From NCBI GenBank assembly GCA_023428695.1, contig JAEYWY010000028.1, positions 496,001-560,000 of the forward strand: 64,000 bases of DNA, given 5' to 3'. Made by a program: the position numbers and the translations under genes. The notes under the pieces are model-generated. The model saw nothing but the letters and a program-made list of their open reading frames with translations, had not been told where the DNA came from and made no database searches. Positions 33,387 to 43,288 of the stretch are shown piece by piece (position 1 is the stretch's first letter; every line of letters begins with the position of its first letter). Origin of the DNA: Bacteroidota bacterium (GTDB lineage: Bacteria > Bacteroidota > Bacteroidia > Cytophagales > Cyclobacteriaceae).

Positions 33387-35729
33387 ATGGAAAAGAATAA
33401 GCTTAACGGCCGCTCACGGATGAACCACGAACCCGAAGGTCTGACACTTACACAACTGAAAGCTCACGCTATCAGAAAATGGTATCTTTTACCAATCTTT
33501 TTGCTACTTCTCGGAGGTGTCGCATTTTTCATAAACCGAACCTTCCAACCACGTTACGCAATCACCACGACGGTACTGGTAAAGAACGACGCAAAAATTC
33601 TCGAACTCTTTGATGTGTTTCAGCAAAACCAGCGGCCTGGCAAGCCAAGCGCGATGATTGCCGACCAAATCGGTGTTCTCACGTCATACAGTCTGAACCT
33701 CAATGCTATGAAAGCACTTGACTGGAAACATTCGTGGTTCCGCAAGAATCTTTTCTCATACACGGACCTTTACAACAATGACCCATTTGAACTCCAGGCC
33801 GGCGAAAGTACCCAGCTTGACATGGTACCATTGACAATTGAAGTTCTTTCCGACAGAAAATATGAAGTATCCGCCAACGAAAAGAACCGGATGATCAACG
33901 GTCGCGAACTCGACATTGAATTCACCGGCATCGGCACATTTGGCGAACCATTCAAGAATCCTTTCTTCAATTTTACAATCGACAAAAAAGCCGGCTTTTT
34001 TTACGAGCCAGGAGACAAATATGTTCTCGTGTTCAACAACCTTGGCAAACTCGCCCACTACTACAAAGACAGACTGGAAGTCACCCAGGCAGATGAGAAC
34101 TCTAATCTCATTATTGTAAAACTGGAAACGACACAACTGCAGCGCGATGTCGACTACCTGAATCAGCTCGCCAATCATTACATTCAAAAAGGACTCGATG
34201 AGAAAAACCGGATTGCAAACAATACCGTGCACTTTATTGACGACCTTATCGATGGTGTCAACGACTCTTTGCAGATAGCAGGAAATACATTCACTTCATT
34301 CAGATCGCGCAACAAAACCGTAAATCTTGGAGCGGAAGCGACGAGTATGGTAAACAAACTACAGGCATTGGATCAGGAAGAGTCGCGACTTAACCTGAAG
34401 CTCGAGTACTACCGAAACCTTCGTTATTACTTGCAGAACCGGGATGAGATCAGAGATCTTGTCGCACCCTCGCTTGTAGGCGTACAGGATGAAGACATGA
34501 ATTCAATGGTAATGAAGCTCAACGAATTGTATATGCGCCGTGAAGTGCTTTCGTATACAGTTCAGGAAAAGAATCCCACGTTGATCGCTCTCAACAACGA
34601 AATTGAATTTACACAAAAGCTAATCGGCGAAAAAGTTGAAAATCAGATCAACAATACGCAGGTGGAATTACGAAGCCTGCAGGAAGAACAACGTAAGGCC
34701 GGTTCACAACTCGCACGACTGCCGAAAACAGAGCAGGACCTCATCGGAATAAAGCGCAACTATGATCTTAACAATGAGCTTTACACATTCCTGCTTGAAC
34801 GTCGTGCTGAGGCTGACATAGCCCGCGCATCCAACAGCCCTGATGCCCAGGTGCTGGATCCGTCATCGGCAGACATTGCTGAACTGCTCGGTCCGAAGAA
34901 AGTACGCAACTACATCACTGCGGTCCTTGCATCGATCGTACTTTTTGTCGTAACAATATTCCTCGGTGAATACTTCAGCGACAAGATCAAGACACCCGAT
35001 GAAATAGCCAATGCACTCGATTTCCCGATAATGGCATCCATAACGGAAAACAAATTCAACAGCGAAGTGCCGGTCATTCAATATCCGAAGGCGGCGATTA
35101 CTGAATCGTTCCGGGGTCTCCGGATTAATCTGCAAAACCACTTCCGAAACCAACAGGTACTTGCGGTGCACTCGTACATTTCCGGAGAGGGTAAATCGTT
35201 TATCGCACTCAATCTTGCTCTCGTGACAGCTATAGGCAATAAGCGTGTTCTCCTCGTCGATGCCGACCTGCGAAAACCGCGGCTCCACTCCATCATACGA
35301 CCAAAACACAATCGCGGTTTGGGCGACTACCTTGTCGGCAAGGCCAAACTTGACGAGATCATTCAGCCCACACAACACCCCGGGTTTTATTTTGTGAGCG
35401 CCGGCACGCTCCCGCCTAATCCTGCGGAACTATTAAACTCAGATGTGATCGCAACGTTCAACGAGGTTGTAAAGGAACGGTTCGATTTTATCGTTTACGA
35501 TAATGCTCCGTTTGGCGTCGTTAGCGATGCAACGCTCATCGGACTCCACGCTGACGTGAATCTGTTCCTCGTACGACTCAACTACAGCATGAAGGAAAAT
35601 CTCGACGAAATCAATAAGGTCTACCATGAAGGCGTTTTGCGTAATGTACTCGTTGCGGTCAATGGCCAGAAACAACGATCGGGATACGGGTATTACGAGG
35701 AACACAAACGTCAACCGGTGGCAGTGTGA
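33387..35729 (+). CDS. Polysaccharide co-polymerase and BY-kinase (Wzc-like)
   Basis: This 780-residue inner-membrane protein controls chain length and export. A first helix near residues 30-50 (YLLPIFLLLLGGVAFFI) starts the Wzz domain, followed by a long periplasmic coiled-coil region and the GNVR-like part (ARLPKTEQDLIGIKRNYDLNNELYTFLLERR). A second helix (about 510-530) leads to the cytoplasmic kinase: Walker A SGEGKS with Lys603, Walker A' LLVDADLRKP and Walker B FIVYDNAPFG. The C-terminal tail holds a short tyrosine cluster (SGYGYYEEHK), the usual autophosphorylation site. An in-frame GTG one codon earlier is the alternative to ATG 33387. It ends eight bases from the convergent lyase gene. 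Confidence 0.92.
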   Translation: MEKNKLNGRSRMNHEPEGLTLTQLKAHAIRKWYLLPIFLLLLGGVAFFINRTFQPRYAITTTVLVKNDAKILELFDVFQQNQRPGKPSAMIADQIGVLTSYSLNLNAMKALDWKHSWFRKNLFSYTDLYNNDPFELQAGESTQLDMVPLTIEVLSDRKYEVSANEKNRMINGRELDIEFTGIGTFGEPFKNPFFNFTIDKKAGFFYEPGDKYVLVFNNLGKLAHYYKDRLEVTQADENSNLIIVKLETTQLQRDVDYLNQLANHYIQKGLDEKNRIANNTVHFIDDLIDGVNDSLQIAGNTFTSFRSRNKTVNLGAEATSMVNKLQALDQEESRLNLKLEYYRNLRYYLQNRDEIRDLVAPSLVGVQDEDMNSMVMKLNELYMRREVLSYTVQEKNPTLIALNNEIEFTQKLIGEKVENQINNTQVELRSLQEEQRKAGSQLARLPKTEQDLIGIKRNYDLNNELYTFLLERRAEADIARASNSPDAQVLDPSSADIAELLGPKKVRNYITAVLASIVLFVVTIFLGEYFSDKIKTPDEIANALDFPIMASITENKFNSEVPVIQYPKAAITESFRGLRINLQNHFRNQQVLAVHSYISGEGKSFIALNLALVTAIGNKRVLLVDADLRKPRLHSIIRPKHNRGLGDYLVGKAKLDEIIQPTQHPGFYFVSAGTLPPNPAELLNSDVIATFNEVVKERFDFIVYDNAPFGVVSDATLIGLHADVNLFLVRLNYSMKENLDEINKVYHEGVLRNVLVAVNGQKQRSGYGYYEEHKRQPVAV

Positions 35730-35737
35730 TCGTGCTT

Positions 35738-37636
35738 TCAGAGGTGGAGCCATTTACGTAATTCCTTCTCCTCAACAAAGCGCATTTCGGCGTGTTCGGA
35801 AAATACGACCAGAATTTCGGCCCGTGCACCGCGGCGAACTTGAAGTGTGAACTGCAGCAGCTTCAAATCCGGATTGGCGGTATCAAATTCAGACGGTGGA
35901 GTAGCCGGAACGACAGAAACGTTTGGCTCACCGGTCGCTATTATTCTTACGAATACCGATTTCGAATTCTGTTTCAACTCCACCCAGTCGCTACTGTGAA
36001 CAATGACTTCCGCCATCGTCGCCATGTTCCAGCGTACCGGGCCACCGGTATGTAATTGAATGTTATCGTGAACCAATGCGGCACCATCACGCGTAACTGC
36101 CACTCTCCTTTCAATCTTGCGGGCGTAGTCAACGTACACCGGCGTAAGATCAGCCGCAACGCCACTGCTTGATTTATCTCTCCATGTCGTTATAATGGGG
36201 CTTACGCCATCTACACGTTGCGGCGCATTGTTGATTGTGAGTGTATTGTGAATGGAGTTTCCGTAACGAAAGACACGCCACCGATCGGAACGCTGGTCCC
36301 GGTTCCAGATATCCAGACCTGCTGATTCAAGTGAATTATAGTCTTGCGGACCGGCGTCGGAGGCCCACCGTTCCCCCTGTGCATCAAGAACGAACGAGCC
36401 CACGTCCATATGACCGTGATTGTACGAAGGTGACCCGGCTTTGAATCCTATAAACGTGTCACCGGGGCTCCAGCCGGAACGGATTGTTGCGACTGCGTTT
36501 TCTTCGGCGCTCACCCACATCTTACTATCCGGCGACGAAATCAAATCCGGATCTATTGAAGCTCCCCAGATTACGAGCAACGGAAGTTCACGAACGCGTT
36601 CCAATGATGAAGTATTCTTTAGCAGTTCCATTTCCTGGAACAACAACGTCGGATCGTTATTTCTTGCTGCGAACCAAAACATCGCCGGATGAACCTGTGC
36701 CTTCTCGTGGTTGTCTGAATAGTTGAAGCATCGTCCTGAAGGTCCGGTGCAGTGCAACATATATTGCCCGGTGTTCAGGAATCCAGGTGATAGTTTCAGA
36801 CAATCAATTGTCAGGTTCTCAAATGCGCTGATCAGCATGACATGGAACGTTGTGCCGTATTCCCAATAGCCATATCCCTCGGGGTACGCGCCGGTAGTGC
36901 CGTACGACTTTATCGGAAGTGCGATTGAATTGATCGAACGTTCAAGAATAAGTCCCCCGAGCATAGGATCACATTCCATTATTGCCATTGCTCCGATGGC
37001 AAGGCTCGCGTTACATACCTGATTCCAGTTATGCATCTGCGACAACCATCCGCTGAATTCTTTCTTCAATGAAGGCAAAAGTCCCTTCTCGCGAATGGCA
37101 TTTGCTACTTCCGCGCGTTCCCGAGACGTCAAACTTTCATAGAGCCAGTCAAAACCAATGGCGCAGGCAACCGTGATTTCGGCAGCGTCCAAAAAATGCG
37201 ATGGATTCCAGTCTGGAAAACGGCTTAGAGCCAACAGCTCCGCCTTTGCACGTTCAAAAAATTCGGTACGATTCGTAAGGCGCCATCCGTAACTGAGAAA
37301 CGTCACGCGCCGACGGCCTTCGCGCGCAACTGACAACAGCCGCCTCCCGGTTTTCTGGTACGACACAGGCTCTTGGTTAAGTAACGTTTCGCACTCATCC
37401 AGGATAACGTTATGGATACCCGCAAAGGTCGCCCGAGCGGTGATCACGCTGTCGAGGCGTTGCTCCTGCCCTGTTGTCAAGAACAATCGTGGATGCGGCA
37501 CCATCCGGACGTCTTCTGAAACCTTACCCACCTGGCAAATAGCGGCAACGTTACCAAGGGCAACAAGCGCGACACACACCAGGAACGATCCGGGTTTTTT
37601 CGCTTTCGCGTGAATAAAAAACGATGACGCCATCAT
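35738..37636 (-). CDS. Heparinase II/III-like polysaccharide lyase
   Basis: This 632-residue exported enzyme probably cleaves uronic-acid-containing polysaccharide by beta-elimination. A signal-like segment (KPGSFLVCVALVALGNVAAI) follows a basic N-terminus. The alpha-toroid region (about 80-370) carries MHNWNQVCNASLAIGAMA and AYPEGYGYWEYGTTF, with candidate catalytic Tyr. The heparinase II/III beta-sandwich follows with SPSYNHGHMDVGSFVLDAQGERW, where His and Asp match the active-site and metal region. The open frame begins at TTG 37672, but the paired ATGs at 37636/37633 give the better start. It sits within the EPS locus on the opposite strand, which suggests trimming or release of the EPS made here. 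Confidence 0.83.
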   Translation of the reverse strand: MMASSFFIHAKAKKPGSFLVCVALVALGNVAAICQVGKVSEDVRMVPHPRLFLTTGQEQRLDSVITARATFAGIHNVILDECETLLNQEPVSYQKTGRRLLSVAREGRRRVTFLSYGWRLTNRTEFFERAKAELLALSRFPDWNPSHFLDAAEITVACAIGFDWLYESLTSRERAEVANAIREKGLLPSLKKEFSGWLSQMHNWNQVCNASLAIGAMAIMECDPMLGGLILERSINSIALPIKSYGTTGAYPEGYGYWEYGTTFHVMLISAFENLTIDCLKLSPGFLNTGQYMLHCTGPSGRCFNYSDNHEKAQVHPAMFWFAARNNDPTLLFQEMELLKNTSSLERVRELPLLVIWGASIDPDLISSPDSKMWVSAEENAVATIRSGWSPGDTFIGFKAGSPSYNHGHMDVGSFVLDAQGERWASDAGPQDYNSLESAGLDIWNRDQRSDRWRVFRYGNSIHNTLTINNAPQRVDGVSPIITTWRDKSSSGVAADLTPVYVDYARKIERRVAVTRDGAALVHDNIQLHTGGPVRWNMATMAEVIVHSSDWVELKQNSKSVFVRIIATGEPNVSVVPATPPSEFDTANPDLKLLQFTLQVRRGARAEILVVFSEHAEMRFVEEKELRKWLHL

Positions 37637-37674
37637 TTCAGTTGAGGAAAATCGTCTACTATAGTTTAACAAGG

Positions 37675-37776
37675 TCAGCGCGCCACCCCAGAGACAAACT
37701 TTACGATCTTACCCTTTGGCTCCTGGAAAACATCGACTGTTCCGTTGTCTGACTCTTCATGCACGACCTTTGGCAA
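37675..37776 (-). pseudogene. Possible C-terminal gene remnant
   Basis: Between the lyase start and the small plus-strand ORF, one minus-strand frame reads PKVVHEESDNGTVDVFQE then PKGKIVKFVSGVAR before a TGA at 37675-37677. It has a protein-like composition but no good start: the frame is closed by TAA just upstream. It may be the leftover end of a gene deleted during rearrangement of the EPS locus. Chance is possible, because it is only about 33 codons. Confidence 0.25.
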
Positions 37777-37838
37777 TTTGTTTTACAATTACTGGTTATG
37801 GGCATTCGTATTGCCAGCAATGCTAAGTCAACGTAAAT

Positions 37839-38003
37839 ATGGAGAAATTCAACATTCCCAAAAGAGATAAAGTACAAGGCCCGTCATCTATACTTGAGCG
37901 CCACATCAGAAGAGTTATACCGTCGCTTGAAGATTACATTGTTCGGAAGACCAGCGCGGACAAGCGCAGGGCAATTTTCGGAAAAGATCCTTTTTATAAC
38001 TAG
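37839..38003 (+). CDS. Small basic protein of unknown function (54 aa)
   Basis: An ATG at 37839 opens a 54-codon frame ending in TAG at 38001-38003. The product is MEKFNIPKRDKVQGPSSILE followed by a basic helix-prone stretch (RHIRRVIPSLEDYIVRK) and the end RRAIFGKDPFYN. It has no signal peptide or membrane segment, and its charge pattern looks like a real soluble protein. It fills the gap between the divergent lyase and the convergent flippase gene, ending three bases from the flippase stop. I cannot assign a function; its position suggests it could belong to the EPS locus. Confidence 0.45.
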   Translation: MEKFNIPKRDKVQGPSSILERHIRRVIPSLEDYIVRKTSADKRRAIFGKDPFYN

Positions 38004-38006
38004 TCG

Positions 38007-39383
38007 TCACCTGCTCCAGACTCCTGTAGCCTGGTCGTTGATAAGCTTTTTGTATTGTATCCTGTAAATGATCGCTGCCGGGAGTGTCGAACAAATCATG
38101 GCTATTACCACGGAAGCCGCGCCCGCATCAAAAATCCTGGCAAATAATATTGACAGTGGAATTGTAATCACTATCGATACCAACGCCAGATAAAGTTGCA
38201 ACCGTACCTTTCCAGTACCATTGATAAAGATGTTGTATGGGGCAGCCAGCAACTGGATTGAAACGAACGCCACAAAAGCGAGCTTCAGTGAGTCCGGGAT
38301 AGCCACTACGTCACCTACCCACAGGCGAATCAACGGATCAGCAACCACAGCACTGATAATAAGTACACCAACAAGATACAAGGAAATCAACTCAAGCCTG
38401 CGGACGGAGTTTCTGATCCATTCAAAATCCCGTTTCACAAATGCCTCCGTAAATGGCGACCAATAAGTGAGCGTAATGATGCCGTTAACCATGATGACAA
38501 TGGTGAAGTACTTGTGTGCAACATTATAAACGGTCACGTACTCCGGTCCGTACAGTTGCGTCAAAACCAGGTTTGCGCTGCCGAACATGATGAGCATCGC
38601 CATGTGAATAATAAAGAATTTCACTCCCAGTCCCAGCAAATGTCTTGAGTACGAAAAATCTATCAGTTTGAATGAAGGCCTCAGGTTTCTGTAGCGGAAT
38701 CCAAAGATGAATATTGTAAAGAGTGCAAACATCAGGACCGGTGCGGCACTGTAGATGGCCGCAACCCAGAAGAAAGAGTGCTCCACGTATCGCGACAGCA
38801 GGAAAATAAGGACCAGGGCCAACGTGCTCCCCAAAGTACCGGCAAGGTTACTTATGGAAGGCTCCTGTTTCGCGTACAGCACGGCCGTAAGGATGCTGAG
38901 GATGAATCGAATACAAAAGAATGTAAACACAAACATCACGGTATCACCGAGTTCTGAAATCAAACCCTCACCGGTCCCGGGCGGAACATTCATGACTGCA
39001 CCCCAGTCGATGTAAGGATTGACGCCGGCGAATATGATGATACATCCAACAAAAATACATGTCACCAAAGCATACGCGGTGCTAATGAACTTCCGACCGA
39101 GGACAACGTCATCATTTGCCAGCGCCTCGGAAAGGCGGTTCCGGAGTCCGTGACTTATTCCCACGTCAAAGTAGCTAAACCACTCCAGCATCGATGCCAG
39201 TACAAGCCAGACACCGTAATGGAACTTATCGAGGTAATGCAGGGTCAAAGGTACCAGCGCGAACTGCACTCCTATTGCATAGCCCTTGATCAGAAAGGAA
39301 TAAATAATATGCTTGTTTACCTTCTTCGACCGGGCATGCTCGCCCAGGATGAGGTTTTTCGCCTTGAGGAGATAAACCATCAT
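38007..39383 (-). CDS. Polysaccharide flippase (Wzx-like, MATE/MOP superfamily)
   Basis: This 458-residue membrane protein has about twelve to fourteen hydrophobic helices. The start of the domain (HIIYSFLIKGYAIGVQFALVPLTLHYLDKFHYGVWL) and DVGISHGLRNRLSEAL are typical of the polysaccharide_synt family that flips lipid-linked repeats across the inner membrane. The open frame begins at a TTG (39473), but the paired ATGs at 39383/39380 give the more usual short cytoplasmic lead. It lies on the opposite strand from the glycosyltransferases and is divergent from the next GT4 gene, so it is transcribed separately although it belongs to the same pathway. Confidence 0.87.
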   Translation of the reverse strand: MMVYLLKAKNLILGEHARSKKVNKHIIYSFLIKGYAIGVQFALVPLTLHYLDKFHYGVWLVLASMLEWFSYFDVGISHGLRNRLSEALANDDVVLGRKFISTAYALVTCIFVGCIIIFAGVNPYIDWGAVMNVPPGTGEGLISELGDTVMFVFTFFCIRFILSILTAVLYAKQEPSISNLAGTLGSTLALVLIFLLSRYVEHSFFWVAAIYSAAPVLMFALFTIFIFGFRYRNLRPSFKLIDFSYSRHLLGLGVKFFIIHMAMLIMFGSANLVLTQLYGPEYVTVYNVAHKYFTIVIMVNGIITLTYWSPFTEAFVKRDFEWIRNSVRRLELISLYLVGVLIISAVVADPLIRLWVGDVVAIPDSLKLAFVAFVSIQLLAAPYNIFINGTGKVRLQLYLALVSIVITIPLSILFARIFDAGAASVVIAMICSTLPAAIIYRIQYKKLINDQATGVWSR

Positions 39384-39561
39384 GCGATAATCCGGGAATT
39401 TGAAAAGTTCATAATAAGACGGTCGGCTAATCGTGCTAAAATCTAATTCCAACCCGGACAACAGTCCGCGCAAGCGCGCCGCAGTGGCATAATGTTTTAT
39501 CGCCTAAGGTCAGCACGGACTCATCGAAGTTCGGCGTTTTCACGTGTCCGCAGCAAATTGA

Positions 39562-40713
39562 ATGAAGCGAATATTGTATATACAGGTTGGCTCGGGTTTC
39601 CTGCACGTCAACAAACGGGTCATCGCAGAGCTTCAAAAGCATTTCCCTGCATGCGAAATCGAATTGTTCGATCTTATGCCGATTCTAAAACGCGACTTCC
39701 CAACGCTTTTTATGAACGGAGTCTCAGAGACCTTCGAATACTTCGGCGACTTCATCAGTGGAAAGAAAAGTCTTCTGAAATTCAAGTATCACTTTCTCGG
39801 GACGAGTTACCTGTTCCGATACTTCACGCGTAAAGTCGTCGAAAAAACCAAAGAGAAACACTACGACTTAATTTTCCAGACACAGTGTTTATGTGATGCC
39901 AGCGCCACCGGCCTATCCAGCTACATTTATACTGATCATACCAACCTGAACAATCTTCGATACCGTTGGACAGCGCCACGAAAATACCTCCGCTCCCGCG
40001 AATACCTCAAACTTGAACGCGCAGCATATCAGAAGTCAACCGGCATTTTCGTGATGAGCGAAAACATACGCAATTCACTTATCACACAGTACAATGTTTC
40101 TCCGGAAAAAATCACACTCGCCTATGTCGGAAGTAACACGACGATGCCGACAGACCACTCATCGGAAAAATATCACAACAAGAATATCATTTTCGTAGGC
40201 AAGGATTGGGAACGCAAAGGCGGACCTGTTTTGATAGCCGCATTCGAAAAAGTGTTGCAACGAATTCCGGATGCGACCCTCACTATATTGGGCTGCTCAC
40301 CGCGCGTGACGACGCCCAACTGTCGCGTATTCGGTGAAGTCGACCTTGAGGAAGTCGCGGAGCAATACCGCCACGCATCTGTGTTTTGTTTTCCCACTCT
40401 GCGCGAGCCATTTGGCATAGTCTATATCGAAGCGATGTTCAACAAGTTGCCCATCGTCACGAATAATATGGGTGCAGCGGCGTCTCTGATCACAACAAAG
40501 AATGGTTTCCTTCTTGAACCCGATCCGGATGCATATGCGGACGTACTTATCAAATTATTGAACAATCCGGAATTATGTCGCTCAATGGGAGAAGAATCAT
40601 TTCGGATTGCCAGCAGCTTCTATACCTGGCCGCACGTCGGTGAAGTAATGGCTACGAAAATCAAGGCAAGTATTACGAGTTCCCGGGTCACCACAGAAAA
40701 CAGTATAGTCTGA
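39562..40713 (+). CDS. Glycosyltransferase family 4
   Basis: This 383-residue GT-B enzyme begins with MKRILYIQVGSGFLHVNKRV. Typical second-domain phrases are IIFVGKDWERKGGPVLIAAF, TILGCSPRV and the donor site REPFGIVYIEAMFNKLPIV. The TDHTNL and FVMSENIRNSL stretches match acceptor-side loops in GT4 enzymes. It starts the second plus-strand part of the EPS locus and is followed directly by the polymerase: its TGA (40711-40713) is immediately followed by the next ATG. Substrates are unknown. Confidence 0.87.
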   Translation: MKRILYIQVGSGFLHVNKRVIAELQKHFPACEIELFDLMPILKRDFPTLFMNGVSETFEYFGDFISGKKSLLKFKYHFLGTSYLFRYFTRKVVEKTKEKHYDLIFQTQCLCDASATGLSSYIYTDHTNLNNLRYRWTAPRKYLRSREYLKLERAAYQKSTGIFVMSENIRNSLITQYNVSPEKITLAYVGSNTTMPTDHSSEKYHNKNIIFVGKDWERKGGPVLIAAFEKVLQRIPDATLTILGCSPRVTTPNCRVFGEVDLEEVAEQYRHASVFCFPTLREPFGIVYIEAMFNKLPIVTNNMGAAASLITTKNGFLLEPDPDAYADVLIKLLNNPELCRSMGEESFRIASSFYTWPHVGEVMATKIKASITSSRVTTENSIV

Positions 40714-42048
40714 ATGCAAATCTACGTTCCATCAGCAACACGTTATTTCGGGAAGTTCAACCGGGCCCCTGAGGAAATGGCACATCAGGAACCCGTCAAA
40801 GCCTGGGAAATACTTCTGATGTATTTTGTACTAATGCTCACGGGCAATCCATTCTTCGTAACACATTACGACATATTGGTGGCTTTCAGCTTTGTAATCC
40901 CCCTTTATTACCTCTTCCGGAATACGACGCGTGTAATCAGCTACCAAACCGTTCTCATCTTCGTATTTCTGCTAGGCTACGAATTGATGCACGCATTTGT
41001 ATACAGCCTTGACTATTCTAAAACGATATTCAAACTCGCACTCGTACTACTTCTCGGATTTTCCGTCGTCCAGTTGCTTCGCGACAAATTCATTCGCGTA
41101 CTTGTTGACACGATGATCATCATCAGCATTGTATCGATCATCTTTACGATACTCTGTTATATCCCGGGCATCAACTGGTTCCTGTATGAACTCGCGATCA
41201 AAACATTTCCGATGCCACCCGACGCCGGAAAAGATTACATACCCTGGACACTCCTGATCTATACGTTTCATCCACAATACTTCGCGGGTGAATTTTCATA
41301 CGTGAGGAATGCAGGGATCTTTTGGGAGAGTGGTGCATTTGCCGTATTTCTGAATATCACGCTATACCTCCGATACATTACGAAGCGTATCGTTCATGTT
41401 CGCGACCTGTTCGACACCAAGTCAACAATACTGATCATTACAACGCTGACAACCACATCAACGATGGGCTTCCTTACGCTGATGGTACTCCTTACATTCT
41501 TCACCCTTAAGTTGCGAACGAACCTGAAGTTCATGTTCCTGTTGCTGATGATTCTCACTACGTACGTAACGTTTGTGAACGTTGATTACCTTGGTGACAA
41601 GATCTCAACCCAACTTGCGGAAAGCCGGGAAACCAATAACCGCTTCGGGGCGGCACTTATGGATTGGGAAGACTTTAAAAAACGCCCGCTGATCGGTTCG
41701 AGCCGGCGGATTGAGGTAATCTTTAAAACACAGGAGCGAAGTCAGAAGACGCGACGACCAAATGGGTTAACAAACTTTCTCCGGGAATATGGCCTGATCT
41801 ACTGTGCGATTTATTTTATCCTTGTTTACCGTTCCTTCAGCCAGATCTTTTACGCACATCATGGTTATAGGAAATCCGGAGTCGCGTTCTTTGGCGTTTT
41901 CCTTTTGTGGCTCGTCAGTTTTTCCGAGTTGCTTTTCGACTTGCCGTTTTTTAAGGCATTGATATTTTTCGCCATGGTGTATTACCCCATCACCGAACAA
42001 GACTACCAAAATGAACCTGTCCGGCAAACTGACCTCCAATCCGCCTGA
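40714..42048 (+). CDS. EPS repeat polymerase or O-antigen ligase-like membrane protein (Wzy-like)
   Basis: This 444-residue protein has about ten to eleven membrane helices and one larger periplasmic loop with the stretch PWTLLIYTFHPQYFAGEFSYVRNAGIFWESGAFAVF. FWESGAF and the helix-rich layout fit O-antigen polymerase/ligase proteins, which rarely keep strong motifs. Its place between glycosyltransferases in an EPS locus with a flippase, a Wza and a Wzc makes it the obvious Wzy candidate. A late ATG (MAHQEPVKAW) would remove a short hydrophilic lead. Ligase activity cannot be excluded. Confidence 0.75.
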   Translation: MQIYVPSATRYFGKFNRAPEEMAHQEPVKAWEILLMYFVLMLTGNPFFVTHYDILVAFSFVIPLYYLFRNTTRVISYQTVLIFVFLLGYELMHAFVYSLDYSKTIFKLALVLLLGFSVVQLLRDKFIRVLVDTMIIISIVSIIFTILCYIPGINWFLYELAIKTFPMPPDAGKDYIPWTLLIYTFHPQYFAGEFSYVRNAGIFWESGAFAVFLNITLYLRYITKRIVHVRDLFDTKSTILIITTLTTTSTMGFLTLMVLLTFFTLKLRTNLKFMFLLLMILTTYVTFVNVDYLGDKISTQLAESRETNNRFGAALMDWEDFKKRPLIGSSRRIEVIFKTQERSQKTRRPNGLTNFLREYGLIYCAIYFILVYRSFSQIFYAHHGYRKSGVAFFGVFLLWLVSFSELLFDLPFFKALIFFAMVYYPITEQDYQNEPVRQTDLQSA

Positions 42049-42184
42049 CGTCGTGCTAACGAATGATGCAGAGTCGACGACTGCAACAAGATGTCTTCGC
42101 GCAGTGCACGCAGGCATTTCAGGATTTCCATTCGGATCTGCAGCCGTGAACAAATGTCTGGCAGTTTACAGCAGTGTGCACACC

Positions 42185-43288
42185 ATGAATACAGACGTGC
42201 TCATCATCAACAACCGCGCTGTTCATTCAAAAAGCCCTGGAATTTCAATACCGAAGGATGGCTCAATAGAAGGATTGAAATATACATATACCTGTCCGAC
42301 ACCGTATCGATCAAATTCATTCCTGAAGAGAAACTTCAATGCAGTCGCCGGGCGAATTGGTGAGATAATCCTGCTGGTTCGACTTGGTTTCGCAGGCAAG
42401 ATCGATGTGCTCTTTTATTATCCGACAAATGGTTCGTTTTTCGAACTCATCCTGTACCGCATCCTTTCAAAACTATTCGGCTTTGCACTGGTAGCACACT
42501 ACGTAGAATTCAGAACAGCATTCCATGAAGACATTAATATTATCGACAGATGGAAACACCGTCTCTACGACAGATATTTCATGCAGTTCACAGACGCCGT
42601 GTTGCCCATAAGCGAGTTCCTTATTGATCATTTGAAGAAGAGTAATTACCAGGGAAAACTTCTTAAAGTCCCGCCCCTGGTTGATTTTAAGAATTTCCGA
42701 TCCGGAGAAAAGCGAAACGGAATACCATACTTCCTTTATGTCGGATCAGCCGCATACTATAGTGCAATTTCGTTTATCTTAAATGCCTTCGAACAGACTG
42801 ACGATTCACCATTCTTCCTGTACCTCGTCGTCAACGGCGGCCCACGCGACATGCAACGCATCGACACGCACATCTCAGGCATGGCACGCCGTGATCGTGT
42901 AAAAACGTTTTCAAAACTGCCGTACACTGAACTCATCGAACTATACAAAAATGCCAGGGCTTTGTTAATTCCGTTGAGCAACAGCGTCACTGATGTTGCC
43001 AGGTTTCCGCAAAAGATCGCCGAATATCTCGCGTCAGCAAACCCGGTAATTACTACGGCGTATGGAGAAATGCCTTTTTACTTCAGTGATGGTGTAAACG
43101 CTTTGGTCGCGCCGGAATACACGCCGGAAAGTTTTGCCATGAAAATGAATTTTGTCATTCATCACCCGGTCGAAGGAGTTGCTATAGGCTCCAACGGATA
43201 CGAAACCGGCAAAAGGTATTTTGATATCAACAGTTATCGTGTTGCACTGAAGAATATGATAGCTTCTCTACTTGATAAAGAAAAATGA
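42185..43288 (+). CDS. Glycosyltransferase family 4
   Basis: This is a GT-B glycosyltransferase of about 367 residues. The second domain has YFLYVGSAAYYSAISFILNA and RVKTFSKLPYTELIELYKNARALLIPL, followed by the donor-site region DVARFPQKIAEYLASANPVITT. The frame is open back to 42011 inside the polymerase gene, but that lead (PPDVVLTNDAESTTATRC) has no GT4 character; the ATG at 42185 gives the normal start MNTDVLIINNRAVHSKSPG. With the longer form the genes would overlap by 38 bases. It overlaps the next gene by ATGA. Confidence 0.82.
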   Translation: MNTDVLIINNRAVHSKSPGISIPKDGSIEGLKYTYTCPTPYRSNSFLKRNFNAVAGRIGEIILLVRLGFAGKIDVLFYYPTNGSFFELILYRILSKLFGFALVAHYVEFRTAFHEDINIIDRWKHRLYDRYFMQFTDAVLPISEFLIDHLKKSNYQGKLLKVPPLVDFKNFRSGEKRNGIPYFLYVGSAAYYSAISFILNAFEQTDDSPFFLYLVVNGGPRDMQRIDTHISGMARRDRVKTFSKLPYTELIELYKNARALLIPLSNSVTDVARFPQKIAEYLASANPVITTAYGEMPFYFSDGVNALVAPEYTPESFAMKMNFVIHHPVEGVAIGSNGYETGKRYFDINSYRVALKNMIASLLDKEK

